Source: Polaromonas sp.
GTDB lineage: Bacteria > Pseudomonadota > Gammaproteobacteria > Burkholderiales > Burkholderiaceae_C
Reading direction: 5' to 3'
DNA: 64,000 nt
Assembly: GCF_030689685.1 (NCBI RefSeq)
Contig: NZ_JAUYEY010000046.1
Span: 50,040 to 114,039 of the forward strand
Below the pieces are notes generated by a model that searched no databases, was not told the DNA's origin, and was given only the letters and a program-made list of their open reading frames with translations. Numbering within the stretch: the first letter of the stretch is position 1; every line of letters begins with the position of its first letter. The translations under genes and the position numbers were made by a program. This document shows, one piece after another, positions 1-7,736 of this stretch.

Positions 1-298
1 GTTTTAGATGCACGTCCCGCAACTTTCGCTCAGCCAGTCCCTGCGCCTCCCGGCATTGGGTGCCGTCTTCGAGTTTTAGAAGCTCGGCGATTTCGTCCAG
101 ACTGAAGCCCAGGCGCTGCGCAGATTTTACGAATTTCACACGCTGGACCTCGGCATCGCCGTAGCGCCGGATACTCCCATACGGACGCTCCGGTTCGTCG
201 AGCAGTCCCTTGCGTTGGTAGAAACGGATGGTTTCGACATTGACGCCGGCTGAGGTGGCAAATGCGCCAATCGTCAGGGTGGGCACACTGTGTTTCAT
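1..298 (-). CDS. merR: MerR mercury-responsive regulator (partial, C-terminus off the window)
   Basis: Reading leftwards from the ATG at 296-298, the translation starts [19 protein letters not shown] and continues with a typical MerR winged-helix region ([14 protein letters not shown], then YGSIRRYG) and the start of the dimerisation helix. The first effector cysteine is visible in GTQCREA; the other two would lie beyond base 1. The protein is a metal-sensing activator/repressor that binds the dyad between the -35 and -10 of the divergent merT promoter and untwists DNA when Hg(II) binds. It is divergent from merT, as in Tn501/Tn21-type operons. The family call is seen directly. Mercury specificity is inferred from the adjacent merTP and the operator. 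Confidence 0.93.
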   Translation of the reverse strand, partial: MKHSVPTLTIGAFATSAGVNVETIRFYQRKGLLDEPERPYGSIRRYGDAEVQRVKFVKSAQRLGFSLDEIAELLKLEDGTQCREAQGLAERKLRDVHLK

Positions 299-302
299 GG
301 GC

Positions 303-333
303 TTGACTCCGTACTTGACTACGGAAGTAATCT
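303..333 (+). promoter_or_regulatory. merT promoter and MerR operator
   Basis: A -35 box TTGACT (303-308) and a -10 box TAATCT (328-333) are separated by 19 bp, the over-long spacer characteristic of MerR-activated promoters. The spacer holds the dyad CCGTA (309-313) / TACGG (320-324). Sequence and layout closely match the classical mer operator as remembered from Tn501. It lies between merR and merT and should serve both. Confidence 0.9.
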
Positions 334-340
334 TACGCTC

Positions 341-721
341 ATGAAACCCAGTTTGCCTACCAACTCGCCGCCTTCGCAGCAGCCAATGGCTCCCACGGCC
401 TTGATCGCAGGTGGCATGGCGGCTTTTCTCGCTTCGGCCTGCTGCTTTGGGCCGCTGGTGCTTCTGTTGCTTGGTTTCAGCGGAGCCTGGATCGGCAATC
501 TCGCCGCGCTTGAACCTTACCGCCCGGTGTTTGTCGCAGTGGCAGGGGTGGCTTTGTATGTTGCCGGACGGCGTATATACCGCCCCTTGCAGCAGTGCGC
601 AGCGGGCGAGATGTGCGCTTTGCCCCAGGTGCGTGCAACCTACAAAGCATGCTTTTGGCTGGTAGTGATTTTGGTACTGCTTGCGCTTGCTTTCCCGTAT
701 GTCTTGCCCTTGTTCTATTAA
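341..721 (+). CDS. merT: MerT mercuric ion transporter
   Basis: A 126-residue inner-membrane protein with three hydrophobic segments. It has the vicinal cysteine pair in the first helix (ASACCFGPL) and a second cysteine pair in the cytoplasmic loop (QQCAAGEMC), both MerT hallmarks. MerT accepts Hg(II) from MerP and moves it into the cytoplasm. The start is placed at 341 because an ATG there is followed by MKPSLPTN and the upstream in-frame ATG at 290 lies inside merR and the promoter. merP follows after 11 bp. Length is near the usual 116-130 residues. Confidence 0.93.
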   Translation: MKPSLPTNSPPSQQPMAPTALIAGGMAAFLASACCFGPLVLLLLGFSGAWIGNLAALEPYRPVFVAVAGVALYVAGRRIYRPLQQCAAGEMCALPQVRATYKACFWLVVILVLLALAFPYVLPLFY

Positions 722-732
722 AGGAGTTGTTC

Positions 733-1020
733 ATGAAACATCTGATGGCCCTATCCGTTTTTCTGGCCGCTTCGGTAAATCCGGTTTGGGGTACACCTCA
801 AACAGTGACTTTGTCGGTGCCCGGCATGACCTGTTCTGCCTGCCCCATCACAGTCAAGGTGGCGCTGAGTAAAACACCCGGCGTTGAGAAGGCCGAGGTC
901 AGCTACGAAAAACGTCAGGCGAGGGTGGTGTTTGACAATGCTAAAACCAGCGCCACCGTGCTTACTCAGGCCACCGCCAACGCGGGTTATCCCTCCAGCG
1001 TGATTGGCACGGGTAAATGA
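733..1020 (+). CDS. merP: MerP periplasmic mercury-binding protein
   Basis: A 95-residue protein with an N-terminal signal peptide (MKHLMALSVFLAASVNPVWG) followed by one heavy-metal-associated domain with the metal-binding motif GMTCSACP. It binds Hg(II) in the periplasm and hands it to MerT. A strong ribosome binding site AAGGAG (721-726) fixes the start at 733. The stop overlaps the start of the next gene by 4 bp (ATGA), showing translational coupling. Confidence 0.94.
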   Translation: MKHLMALSVFLAASVNPVWGTPQTVTLSVPGMTCSACPITVKVALSKTPGVEKAEVSYEKRQARVVFDNAKTSATVLTQATANAGYPSSVIGTGK

Positions 1021-1244
1021 GTTTGGTGGTTTTGGGCTCGACCCTGACCTGCCCGGCCTGCGCTCACCAAAAGGCTGAACAGATGCCGACAGAGGCGTGC
1101 CAATGGTTTTACGAGTGCGGGCAGTGTCATGCGCTGTTGCGGCCGAAGCGTGGGGACTGCTGTGTGTTCTGCTCATACGGAAGCGTGCCTTGCCCGCCCA
1201 TTCAGCAAGCAGGCCGTGCGTCGGCTTGTTGCGGCACAGGCTGA
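1017..1244 (+). CDS. GDCCVxC-domain protein of the mer operon
   Basis: A 75-residue, very Cys-rich protein. It has an N-terminal CPAC motif (LTCPACAHQK), a central YECGQCHALLRPKRGDCCVFCS segment split around GDCCVFC, and a C-terminal CC. The GDCCVxC motif names a family of small proteins found in mercury operons, some members of which carry selenocysteine. Here every position is cysteine. It is translationally coupled to merP by a 4-bp overlap. A role in thiol coordination or handover of mercury is inferred; no activity can be read from the sequence. Confidence 0.85.
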   Translation: MSLVVLGSTLTCPACAHQKAEQMPTEACQWFYECGQCHALLRPKRGDCCVFCSYGSVPCPPIQQAGRASACCGTG

Positions 1245-1593
1245 TCGCTCTACCGTGCAGGGTACTGGTTGATTTACCCCCGAGACGGACATGTAGGTTG
1301 TAGCCTACCCCGTAAAATGGTAATCTCCAACCATTTCGCGCTGCGGTGATTGCAGTATGAAATTGCTACTGTGGACTCGGCGACCGCTCGGGAGACCGCC
1401 ATCGTCCGGCACATGGTGTGGGTGGACCAGACGCTACGATGTCTGGTACTGCAACCCGAAAATATCGAAACATGAAAGCGCGCTTTCGCACCCATGTGCC
1501 TCGAAGGGCTCTGCATACCGCGTCCACTTGACAAAGATCAACAGACCCCCTCGGGGCGCCGAATAGGATGAATCACTCTTTAATCATGTTCCC
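1245..1593. other. Intergenic region without a convincing gene
   Basis: No gene with a recognisable product was found in these 349 bp. It holds a GTAGG...CCTAC dyad (1293-1308) followed 5 bp later by TAAAAT (1314-1319), which could be a -10 box. It also holds a 41-codon open stretch with a TTG start (1350-1475) that I could not assign. merA, expected downstream of merP in a complete mercury operon, is not here. Confidence 0.6.
1293..1308. repeat. GTAGGTTGTAGCCTAC dyad, copy 1
   Basis: Five-base arms GTAGG/CCTAC surround a 6-base centre. The same 16-mer with one change (T to C) occurs at 15380-15395. Both copies lie upstream of copper-related genes (an exported Cys/His protein and the Csp-type protein). 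A shared operator is possible; the regulator is unknown. Confidence 0.5.
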
Positions 1594-2037
1594 ATGAAAC
1601 TTCTTTCCAGCACCTTTGCCAAACGCAACACCGCTTTCATGGTGTTGCTGGTGTGGGTGTTCGCACTGGCTTCCGGTGTCGCCAATGCCTGTCTGCTCGA
1701 AGCGCGCGGCACCCATGGGCATCCGACGGCGACCAGTCACGCTGGCTCAGCGGCAACGCCCGCGATCTCGGCTGGCCATGCCGGGGCCGTCGTCGGCCAC
1801 GACGAAAACCCAAACAGTTCCAGAGCCCCATGCCTGAAGGCGTGTGAGGATATTGCGCAGTCCCTGCCGAAGCAGGATTTGACGGCTGCGCATACAGACC
1901 CCGGCCCAGCGCCGCTGGTTTCGGTTCTCTGGACGGCGGCAACCCCTGTGGTTCCGGCGTTTCGTCAGTTGGACAGGGTGCGGCCATTGGCCCCCGAGCG
2001 GCCTATCAGGCTGCGTTATTCGCGGCTGGCGCTTTAG
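1594..2037 (+). CDS. Exported Cys/His-containing protein of the copper module
   Basis: A 147-residue protein with a signal peptide (hydrophobic core MVLLVWVFALASGVANA). It is followed by a low-complexity mature part with several His residues (HGHPTATSHAG) and two cysteines in a CLKACED segment. The C-terminus is Pro/Arg-rich and ends LRYSRLAL. I remember similar small proteins upstream of copper oxidases in Burkholderiales but know no named function. It lies ahead of the Met-rich lipoprotein and oxidase genes, which suggests periplasmic copper handling. That role is inference. Confidence 0.65.
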   Translation: MKLLSSTFAKRNTAFMVLLVWVFALASGVANACLLEARGTHGHPTATSHAGSAATPAISAGHAGAVVGHDENPNSSRAPCLKACEDIAQSLPKQDLTAAHTDPGPAPLVSVLWTAATPVVPAFRQLDRVRPLAPERPIRLRYSRLAL

Positions 2038-2204
2038 CCGCCCGTTGAACCTGGCGCGGACTTTCCCGATCCCCGCCCTCTCTTTTTTCACCCCTACAGG
2101 CCAATGTGCCGGGCCACAGTCGGCAACGGGTGTCATGACGTCTGCGCCGTGACGCCGCCAGAATGCGTCCTCTTTCTTTTTCACCAACCCACCAGGAGTC
2201 TTTC

Positions 2205-2609
2205 ATGACCACTTTTCGATTTATCCCTCTCGCCCTTGCCCTGACCGCTGCCACTACCCTGGTTGCCTGCAACACCGCCCCGTCGATGCCAATGGCCATG
2301 GCCGCCGCGCCACGCGCGGCCCAGCCTGACCACCTGGCACATATGGACACGCAGACAAAAGCGATGCAGGCCATGCAGGAAAAAATGATGGCTGCCAAAA
2401 CCCCCGAAGAGCGCAGTAAGTTGATGGCCGACCACATGAAATCCATGCAGGACGGCATGAAGATGATGGAGGGCATGGCCAGCCCCGGCATGGGCGGCAT
2501 GGGGGGTGACATGAGCGCCCGCCACGCGATGATGGAAAAACGCATGGCGATGATGCAGACCATGATGAAAATGATGATGGAGCGGATGCCTGCCGCGCCA
2601 GCACGGTAA
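2205..2609 (+). CDS. Met-rich putative lipoprotein, copper-binding candidate
   Basis: A 134-residue protein with a lipoprotein-type signal (LALTAATTLVAC). The mature part is extraordinarily rich in methionine (MKMMEGM, GMGGMGGDM, and a C-terminal MMKMMMERM). Methionine clusters typically bind Cu(I)/Ag(I) in the periplasm. The start is set at 2205 by the AGGAG at 2194-2198; the longer reading from 2163 lacks a signal peptide. The gene ends 10 bp before the multicopper oxidase, so the two are probably co-transcribed and the protein may feed or buffer copper for it. Confidence 0.75.
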   Translation: MTTFRFIPLALALTAATTLVACNTAPSMPMAMAAAPRAAQPDHLAHMDTQTKAMQAMQEKMMAAKTPEERSKLMADHMKSMQDGMKMMEGMASPGMGGMGGDMSARHAMMEKRMAMMQTMMKMMMERMPAAPAR

Positions 2610-2619
2610 CGGGAAGCGC

Positions 2620-4266
2620 ATGATGCGAAGACGACAGTTGTTCCAATTTGCCGGTGTGGCGGCCGTGGCCGCTGCCGGCGGCGCCGCCTGGATGTATTAC
2701 GGATCGGGACGCTCCACCGCGCTGGCAGGCGGGCCGTTTCGCCACTACCCGTTCGACCCGGTGGCCGCTGAGAATTTTCAGCAAAAGCTGTTCATTCCAG
2801 TAGGCGAGGGGCCGTTTGGCGTGCTGGATCTCGCCGGGCCCCTGAAAATCCGCGCCACTGCGGCCAGCTTTCCTCTCCTGCCCGGCCGCGAATCACCGTT
2901 CCTCCTGTACCAAACCGAACAGGCGGGCAAGGCCTACCAGAATCCGATTCTGCGCATCGAGAGCGGCGCGCGCTTCACGGCCAGTTTGGAGAACGGGCTG
3001 GCGGAATCGACCATCATTCACTGGCACGGCCTGCATGTGCCCGCCGCCATGGACGGTCATCCGGCCAGCGTCATAGCGCCGGGTGGCCGTTACGACTATG
3101 ACTTCACGGTACGGGATCGCGGCGGCACATACTGGTATCACACGCACGCGCACAACCTGACCGCCAAGCAGGCCTATTACGGTCTGGCAAGCTTCTTCCT
3201 GGTGGATGACGACGACCAGCGCAGAGTCAACAAGGCATTTGATCTGCAGCTGGGCGTCACTGACCTGCCCCTGGTCATCCAGGACAAGCAGTTCGACGCG
3301 CAGGGCAAGCTCTTGTACCAGCCGGGTGTGCATGAAGCCATGATGGGCTGGCTCGGTGACATCGTGCTGGCCAACCTGACGCCCAATGCAGTGCAGGCCG
3401 TCACGCCGCGCACCTACCGCCTGCGGCTGCTCAACGGCTCGAACGCGCGTATCTACCGGCTTGCCTTTGTCAAGGGCAGCACGCCGCTGGATTTCACCGT
3501 GATCGGCACCGACGGTGGCCTGATCGAGCGGCCGGAAACGGTGAGCGAGGCCTTTCTCGCACCGGGGGAGCGCCTCGATGTGCTGCTCGACGCCGGGCAG
3601 GCGCAGGTCGGTGAGGACATCTTCCTCAAGAGTCTGACGTTCGATGCCATGGAGAATGAAGGTTCCGCTGGAGGCATGCCGGGCATGGGCGGCATGGGCA
3701 TGGGACGGATGATGGCCGGCATGAGCTCGTCACGGCTGCCGCTGGGCCATGAGTTCAACGTGTTGAAGCTGTCGGTCACGGCCGGGGAACGCGTCGTCGC
3801 CAAGCTGCCGACCACGCTGTCCCAGGTCAAGCCGATTCCCACTGAGGGCGCCGCGCAGCGCAAGATCGAACTGTCGATGGGGCAAATGCGTTTTCTGATC
3901 AACGGACGCACCTTCAAAATGGATGAGATTGCGTTCGACGTCAAACGCGGCGCGGTGGAAATCTGGAACATCAGCAACCCGACGCTGGGCATACCGCACC
4001 CGATGCACATCCACGGTTTTTCGTTCCAGGTACTGGAACGGATCGGCAGCCCGCCCCAACTTGCGGCCACGGCGCGTTTCGGCAAAGGCCGTACGGTGAG
4101 CGACCTCGGCTGGAAGGACACCGTGCTGGTCTGGCCTGGCGAAACGGTGCGGGTGGCGATCAACTTTACCCACGACTTTCCCGGCGACCAGACCTATGTG
4201 TTTCATTGCCACAACCTGGAACACGCGGATGCCGGGATGATGATCAACTTTCGGGTGCAAGCGTGA
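2620..4266 (+). CDS. Multicopper oxidase (CueO/CopA-like)
   Basis: A 548-residue exported oxidase. The N-terminus MMRRRQLFQFAGVAAVAAAGG looks like a Tat signal. Copper ligands are in order: HWHG (H134), HTHAH (174-178), HPMHIHG (H460, H463, H465) and HCHNLEHADAGMM (C530, axial Met near 540). A Met-rich insert lies around residues 350-370 (GMPGMGGMGMGRMMAGM), as in CueO-type cuprous oxidases. The expected role is oxidation of periplasmic Cu(I) to less toxic Cu(II). It follows the Met-rich lipoprotein and precedes DUF2933 and ATPase genes. Confidence 0.93.
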   Translation: MMRRRQLFQFAGVAAVAAAGGAAWMYYGSGRSTALAGGPFRHYPFDPVAAENFQQKLFIPVGEGPFGVLDLAGPLKIRATAASFPLLPGRESPFLLYQTEQAGKAYQNPILRIESGARFTASLENGLAESTIIHWHGLHVPAAMDGHPASVIAPGGRYDYDFTVRDRGGTYWYHTHAHNLTAKQAYYGLASFFLVDDDDQRRVNKAFDLQLGVTDLPLVIQDKQFDAQGKLLYQPGVHEAMMGWLGDIVLANLTPNAVQAVTPRTYRLRLLNGSNARIYRLAFVKGSTPLDFTVIGTDGGLIERPETVSEAFLAPGERLDVLLDAGQAQVGEDIFLKSLTFDAMENEGSAGGMPGMGGMGMGRMMAGMSSSRLPLGHEFNVLKLSVTAGERVVAKLPTTLSQVKPIPTEGAAQRKIELSMGQMRFLINGRTFKMDEIAFDVKRGAVEIWNISNPTLGIPHPMHIHGFSFQVLERIGSPPQLAATARFGKGRTVSDLGWKDTVLVWPGETVRVAINFTHDFPGDQTYVFHCHNLEHADAGMMINFRVQA

Positions 4267-4315
4267 AAGCCGATCAATGAGGCAAGTGTAGGCAGTTCAA
4301 CCTCTGGAGATTCAG

Positions 4316-4618
4316 ATGGAACACGAAAGCAGTCAGGGTCAACAACCCGGTCAGATGACCCCACCGCCATTCTGGCGTTCAAGATACGGAATCGGTCTGA
4401 TCGTGTTCGGTGCTGTTGCCGCGTACTTTTTGCTGACGGAGCACCGTGCCCACTTCTTCGGCGCGTTGCCGTTCCTGCTGTTACTGGCCTGCCCGCTGAT
4501 GCATGTCTTCATGCACGGGGGTCATGGTGGTGGCCATGCCGGACACCACGGTGGCAACAAACCGGATTCGAACCATCCCGTGGTTCAGCCTGAATCCCCC
4601 ACCAGAGAACAACCATGA
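4316..4618 (+). CDS. DUF2933 small membrane protein
   Basis: A 100-residue protein with a short hydrophilic N-terminus, two adjacent hydrophobic segments (YGIGLIVFGAVAAYFLLTEH and ALPFLLLLACPLMHVFMH) and a His/Gly tail. The LLLLACPLMHVFMHGGHGG pattern is the DUF2933 signature. Members accompany copper oxidases and isoprenylcysteine methyltransferase-like genes in metal clusters; their function is not established. It overlaps the next gene by 4 bp. Confidence 0.82.
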   Translation: MEHESSQGQQPGQMTPPPFWRSRYGIGLIVFGAVAAYFLLTEHRAHFFGALPFLLLLACPLMHVFMHGGHGGGHAGHHGGNKPDSNHPVVQPESPTREQP

Positions 4619-5265
4619 CAAATGACACCTCTGCCTACGGACTCTGGACGCTCGTCATCCTCAATTCGGCCATATTTCTGATGTTTGCTTTCAGCTTCTT
4701 CAAGCCACAGACCGCGCGCGACTGGCGCACCTTCGGCGCGTTTGCAGGCTTTGTCGTCGCGCTGTTTGTGGAGATGTATGGCTTCCCGTTAAGCATTTAC
4801 CTGATGTCGGGCTGGCTACAGACCAGATTTCCGGGCCTCGATCTGCTGTCTCACAACTCCGGTCACTTGTGGTCAACGCTTCTTGGCGACAAGGGAGACC
4901 CGCACTTCAGCCCACTGCACATTGCAAGTTATGCCTTTCTCGGCTTTGGTTTTTATCTTTTGTCGAGTGCGTGGAACGTGCTGTACCACGCGCAGCGCAG
5001 GGGTACATTGGCCACGACCGGGGCTTATGCACGTATCCGACATCCGCAGTACGTGGCTTTCGTGCTTATCCTGCTGGGCTTTCTGCTGCAGTGGCCAACG
5101 CTGCTCACCTTGCTGATGTTTCCTATCCTGCTGGTGATGTATGGACGGCTCGCGATCACAGAAGAAAAGCAGATGGGCAAGCAGTTTGGCGCCGAGTTTG
5201 AAGCCTACGCTGCACGCACGCCTCGTTTCTTGCCATCGTTCAAACAACAAATTTCCGCCGGCTAA
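4615..5265 (+). CDS. Isoprenylcysteine carboxyl methyltransferase-like membrane protein
   Basis: A 216-residue integral membrane protein. The C-terminal half has the hallmarks of the ICMT/PEMT family: RRGTLATTGAYARIRHPQY, a hydrophobic stretch, then a glutamate-rich EEKQMGKQFGAEFEAY motif, which form the S-adenosylmethionine pocket in family members. The bacterial substrate is unknown. It is translationally coupled (ATGA) to the DUF2933 gene, and this pair recurs beside copper oxidases and ATPases. A link to metal methylation or lipid modification is speculative. Confidence 0.82.
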   Translation: MTNDTSAYGLWTLVILNSAIFLMFAFSFFKPQTARDWRTFGAFAGFVVALFVEMYGFPLSIYLMSGWLQTRFPGLDLLSHNSGHLWSTLLGDKGDPHFSPLHIASYAFLGFGFYLLSSAWNVLYHAQRRGTLATTGAYARIRHPQYVAFVLILLGFLLQWPTLLTLLMFPILLVMYGRLAITEEKQMGKQFGAEFEAYAARTPRFLPSFKQQISAG

Positions 5266-5317
5266 AAGCCACCGACCTCACTGTTTATACCTGCGACATC
5301 TCTGGTTGGGAATCATC

Positions 5318-7702
5318 ATGAAAACAAGCACCATCGAAGTCGCAGAGCTGGTCTCTACCCTGAGCGCAGTGGGGGTCGAGCGCCAGCTCGAAACAGTCAC
5401 TGGCGTCCACCACGCAGACGTGAACTACGTCGCCGGCAGCGCCACGGTGCATTACGATGAATCCAAAGTCACGCTGGAAGTTATCCGCAAACGGGTAAGC
5501 GACTGTGGCTACCACTGCCGCGGTGAACTTCTTCCCACGCATGTCTGTAGCACAGCAGACCATCAGGCCAGCGCTGAGGGTCACGCGGGCCACGGGGAAC
5601 ATCGCGCCCCTGTAGCGACGGGCGGCACGCTGGCGCAAGACAAAGCCGACATGATGCACGACATGGGCCATGCACCGGGTATGTCCATGCAGGACATGGC
5701 GCGCGATATGCGCAACCGCTTTCTGGTGGCCCTGGTGTTTGCCATTCCTGTCTTTCTGTACTCGCCAATGGGAGAAATGTTCGGCGATTTTCCTGCACCG
5801 TTCGGACTGGATCGCAAGCTCTTTCTGTTTGTCGCCGCTACCGGGGCCATCGCCTACCCGGGTTGGCCTTTCCTCATCGCTGCCTGGCGGTCTGCCCGGA
5901 ACAAAGTCGCCAACATGGCGACGCTGGTTGTGCTTTCGGTCGGCACGGGCTACATCTTCAGCGTCGGCGCCACCTTCTTCTACGAGGGGGAAGTGTTCTA
6001 CGAAGCGTCAGCTGTGCTTCTGGTGTTCATTCTGTTGGGTCACTGGCTTGAGATGCGGGCCCGCGCCGGCGCCTCTGACGCGATTCGTGCGTTGATGGAC
6101 CTGGCCCCGCCGTTGGCCACGGTGGTGCGCAACGGCACTGAAACCAAGGTTCCCACCTCCGAGGTGCTGGTCGGCGAAATGGTTGTCATCAAACCCGGTG
6201 ACAAGATTCCGGTCGATGGCGAAATCACTGAAGGCAGCTCGCAAGTCGATGAGTCCATGTTGACGGGCGAGTCGATGCCAATCAAAAAAATGACCGGTGA
6301 CTCGGTGATCGGCGCCACCATCAACAAGAGCGGAAGCTTTATCTACAAGGCGACCAAGGTGGGGGCCGACACAGCCCTTGCGCAAATCGTCAAGCTGGTT
6401 CAGGAGGCGCAGAACTCGAAGGCGCCAGGGCAACTGCTGGCTGATCGGGCGTCGCAGTGGCTGGTGTTGGCCGCCATCGTCATCGGCTTGTTGACCTTCA
6501 GTGTCTGGTTCTGGGTGCTGGGCGAGACTTTGCTGTTCGCTCTGACACTCACCATCACGGTGTTCGTGATCGCCTGTCCCGACGCGTTGGGGCTGGCAAC
6601 ACCCATGGCCATCATGGTGGGAACCGGCTTGGGTGCCATGAACGGCATTCTGTTCAAGAACGCTTCCGCACTTGAAAATGCCACCAAACTGACTGTCATC
6701 GTCTTCGACAAGACCGGCACGCTGACCCTGGGCCAGCCGGATGTGGTCGAGATGGTGACGGCCGAAGGCGTCAGCGAGGCGCAATTGCTTGCTACCGCGG
6801 CAGCTGTGGAAAAGTTCTCCGAGCACCCGCTGGCGCATGCGATTCTCAAGCGGGTGGGCACTGCTACCGTAGAGATTGCCACGGACTTCACCAATATTGA
6901 TGGACAGGGCGCTCGCGCCACCATCGGCGCAGACACCGTCTTTCTGGGCAACCGCAAACTGATGCAGGCTGAGAACGTCAGCCTCGACGCGCTGTCGTCT
7001 GAGGCGGCGCGGCTGGAAAGCGGCGGACGCACTGCAGTGCATGTCGCCCGTGCGGGAAAACTCATAGGCCTGATTGCCATTGCAGACGCAATTCGTCCGA
7101 CGTCCAAGGCCACCATCGCCAAGCTGCAGCAACGCGGCGTCAAGGTGGCGATGATGACCGGCGACAACCAGGCAACGGCCGACCGTATTGGCAAAGAGTT
7201 GGGTATCGACATTGTGCTGGCCGAAGTCCTGCCGGGTCAAAAAGCAGAGAGGATCAAGGCGTTGCAGGATCAGGGCAACAAGGTGGGCATGGTCGGTGAC
7301 GGCATCAACGATGCGCCCGCATTGACCCAGGCAGATGTGGGTTTCGCCATTGGCGCGGGCACCGACGTGGCCATGGAAAGCGCGCAGGTGGTGCTGATGA
7401 AAAGCGACCCCTACGATGTGGTTGGCGCCATCGAGTTGTCGCGTGCCACGCTGCGCAAGATGCATCAGAACCTCTGGTGGGCGGTGGCCTACAACGTCAT
7501 TGCCTTTCCCGTGGCAGCCGGCATTTTTTATCCATTTACTCTCTCCCCGGAAATTGCGGCGCTGACCATGTCGGGCAGTTCCGCGCTGGTGGCGCTGAAC
7601 GCACTGATGCTCAAGCGCACCAGGCTAGCCGGTATCAAACCTGCGCGGGACGGGAAGGCATCAGCCACAACCTCGCCAGCCGTGTCCGGGCCATCGGCAT
7701 GA
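5318..7702 (+). CDS. Heavy-metal P1B-type ATPase with CPD transmembrane motif
   Basis: A 794-residue metal-pumping ATPase. The N-terminal 65 residues fold like a heavy-metal-associated domain (VTGVHHADVNYVAGSATVHYD), but the CxxC loop is replaced by STLSAVG. A His/Met-rich linker follows (MMHDMGHAPGMSMQDM). The membrane metal site is ACPDALGLATP (C420-P421-D422) instead of CPC or CPH. The phosphorylation loop DKTGTLT has its Asp at 464; TGDN and GDGINDAP are intact. The start at 5318 was chosen because the domain begins there. The gene closes the copper oxidase module, so Cu export is the best guess, but the CPD site leaves specificity open. Confidence 0.9.
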   Translation: MKTSTIEVAELVSTLSAVGVERQLETVTGVHHADVNYVAGSATVHYDESKVTLEVIRKRVSDCGYHCRGELLPTHVCSTADHQASAEGHAGHGEHRAPVATGGTLAQDKADMMHDMGHAPGMSMQDMARDMRNRFLVALVFAIPVFLYSPMGEMFGDFPAPFGLDRKLFLFVAATGAIAYPGWPFLIAAWRSARNKVANMATLVVLSVGTGYIFSVGATFFYEGEVFYEASAVLLVFILLGHWLEMRARAGASDAIRALMDLAPPLATVVRNGTETKVPTSEVLVGEMVVIKPGDKIPVDGEITEGSSQVDESMLTGESMPIKKMTGDSVIGATINKSGSFIYKATKVGADTALAQIVKLVQEAQNSKAPGQLLADRASQWLVLAAIVIGLLTFSVWFWVLGETLLFALTLTITVFVIACPDALGLATPMAIMVGTGLGAMNGILFKNASALENATKLTVIVFDKTGTLTLGQPDVVEMVTAEGVSEAQLLATAAAVEKFSEHPLAHAILKRVGTATVEIATDFTNIDGQGARATIGADTVFLGNRKLMQAENVSLDALSSEAARLESGGRTAVHVARAGKLIGLIAIADAIRPTSKATIAKLQQRGVKVAMMTGDNQATADRIGKELGIDIVLAEVLPGQKAERIKALQDQGNKVGMVGDGINDAPALTQADVGFAIGAGTDVAMESAQVVLMKSDPYDVVGAIELSRATLRKMHQNLWWAVAYNVIAFPVAAGIFYPFTLSPEIAALTMSGSSALVALNALMLKRTRLAGIKPARDGKASATTSPAVSGPSA

Positions 7703-7736
7703 ACCAACGCATCAATCCCCCACCAGAAAGCCGTTC

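Noticed and set aside
1017..1244. Selenocysteine insertion in the GDCCVxC protein
   Set aside because: All positions of the motif are Cys codons here and no in-frame TGA occurs before the terminal stop.
1274..1534. 86-codon minus-strand open frame in the 1245-1593 gap
   Set aside because: No ribosome binding site, no family resemblance, and composition unlike the neighbouring genes.
2430..2609. ATG-rich stretch as a DNA microsatellite
   Set aside because: The repetitive ATG pattern simply encodes the Met-rich part of a lipoprotein; spacing is irregular and in frame.
6008..7465. 485-codon open frame on the minus strand inside the CPD ATPase gene
   Set aside because: It is antisense to conserved ATPase motifs, has a His/Gln-rich composition typical of reverse frames in GC-rich genes, and resembles no protein family.
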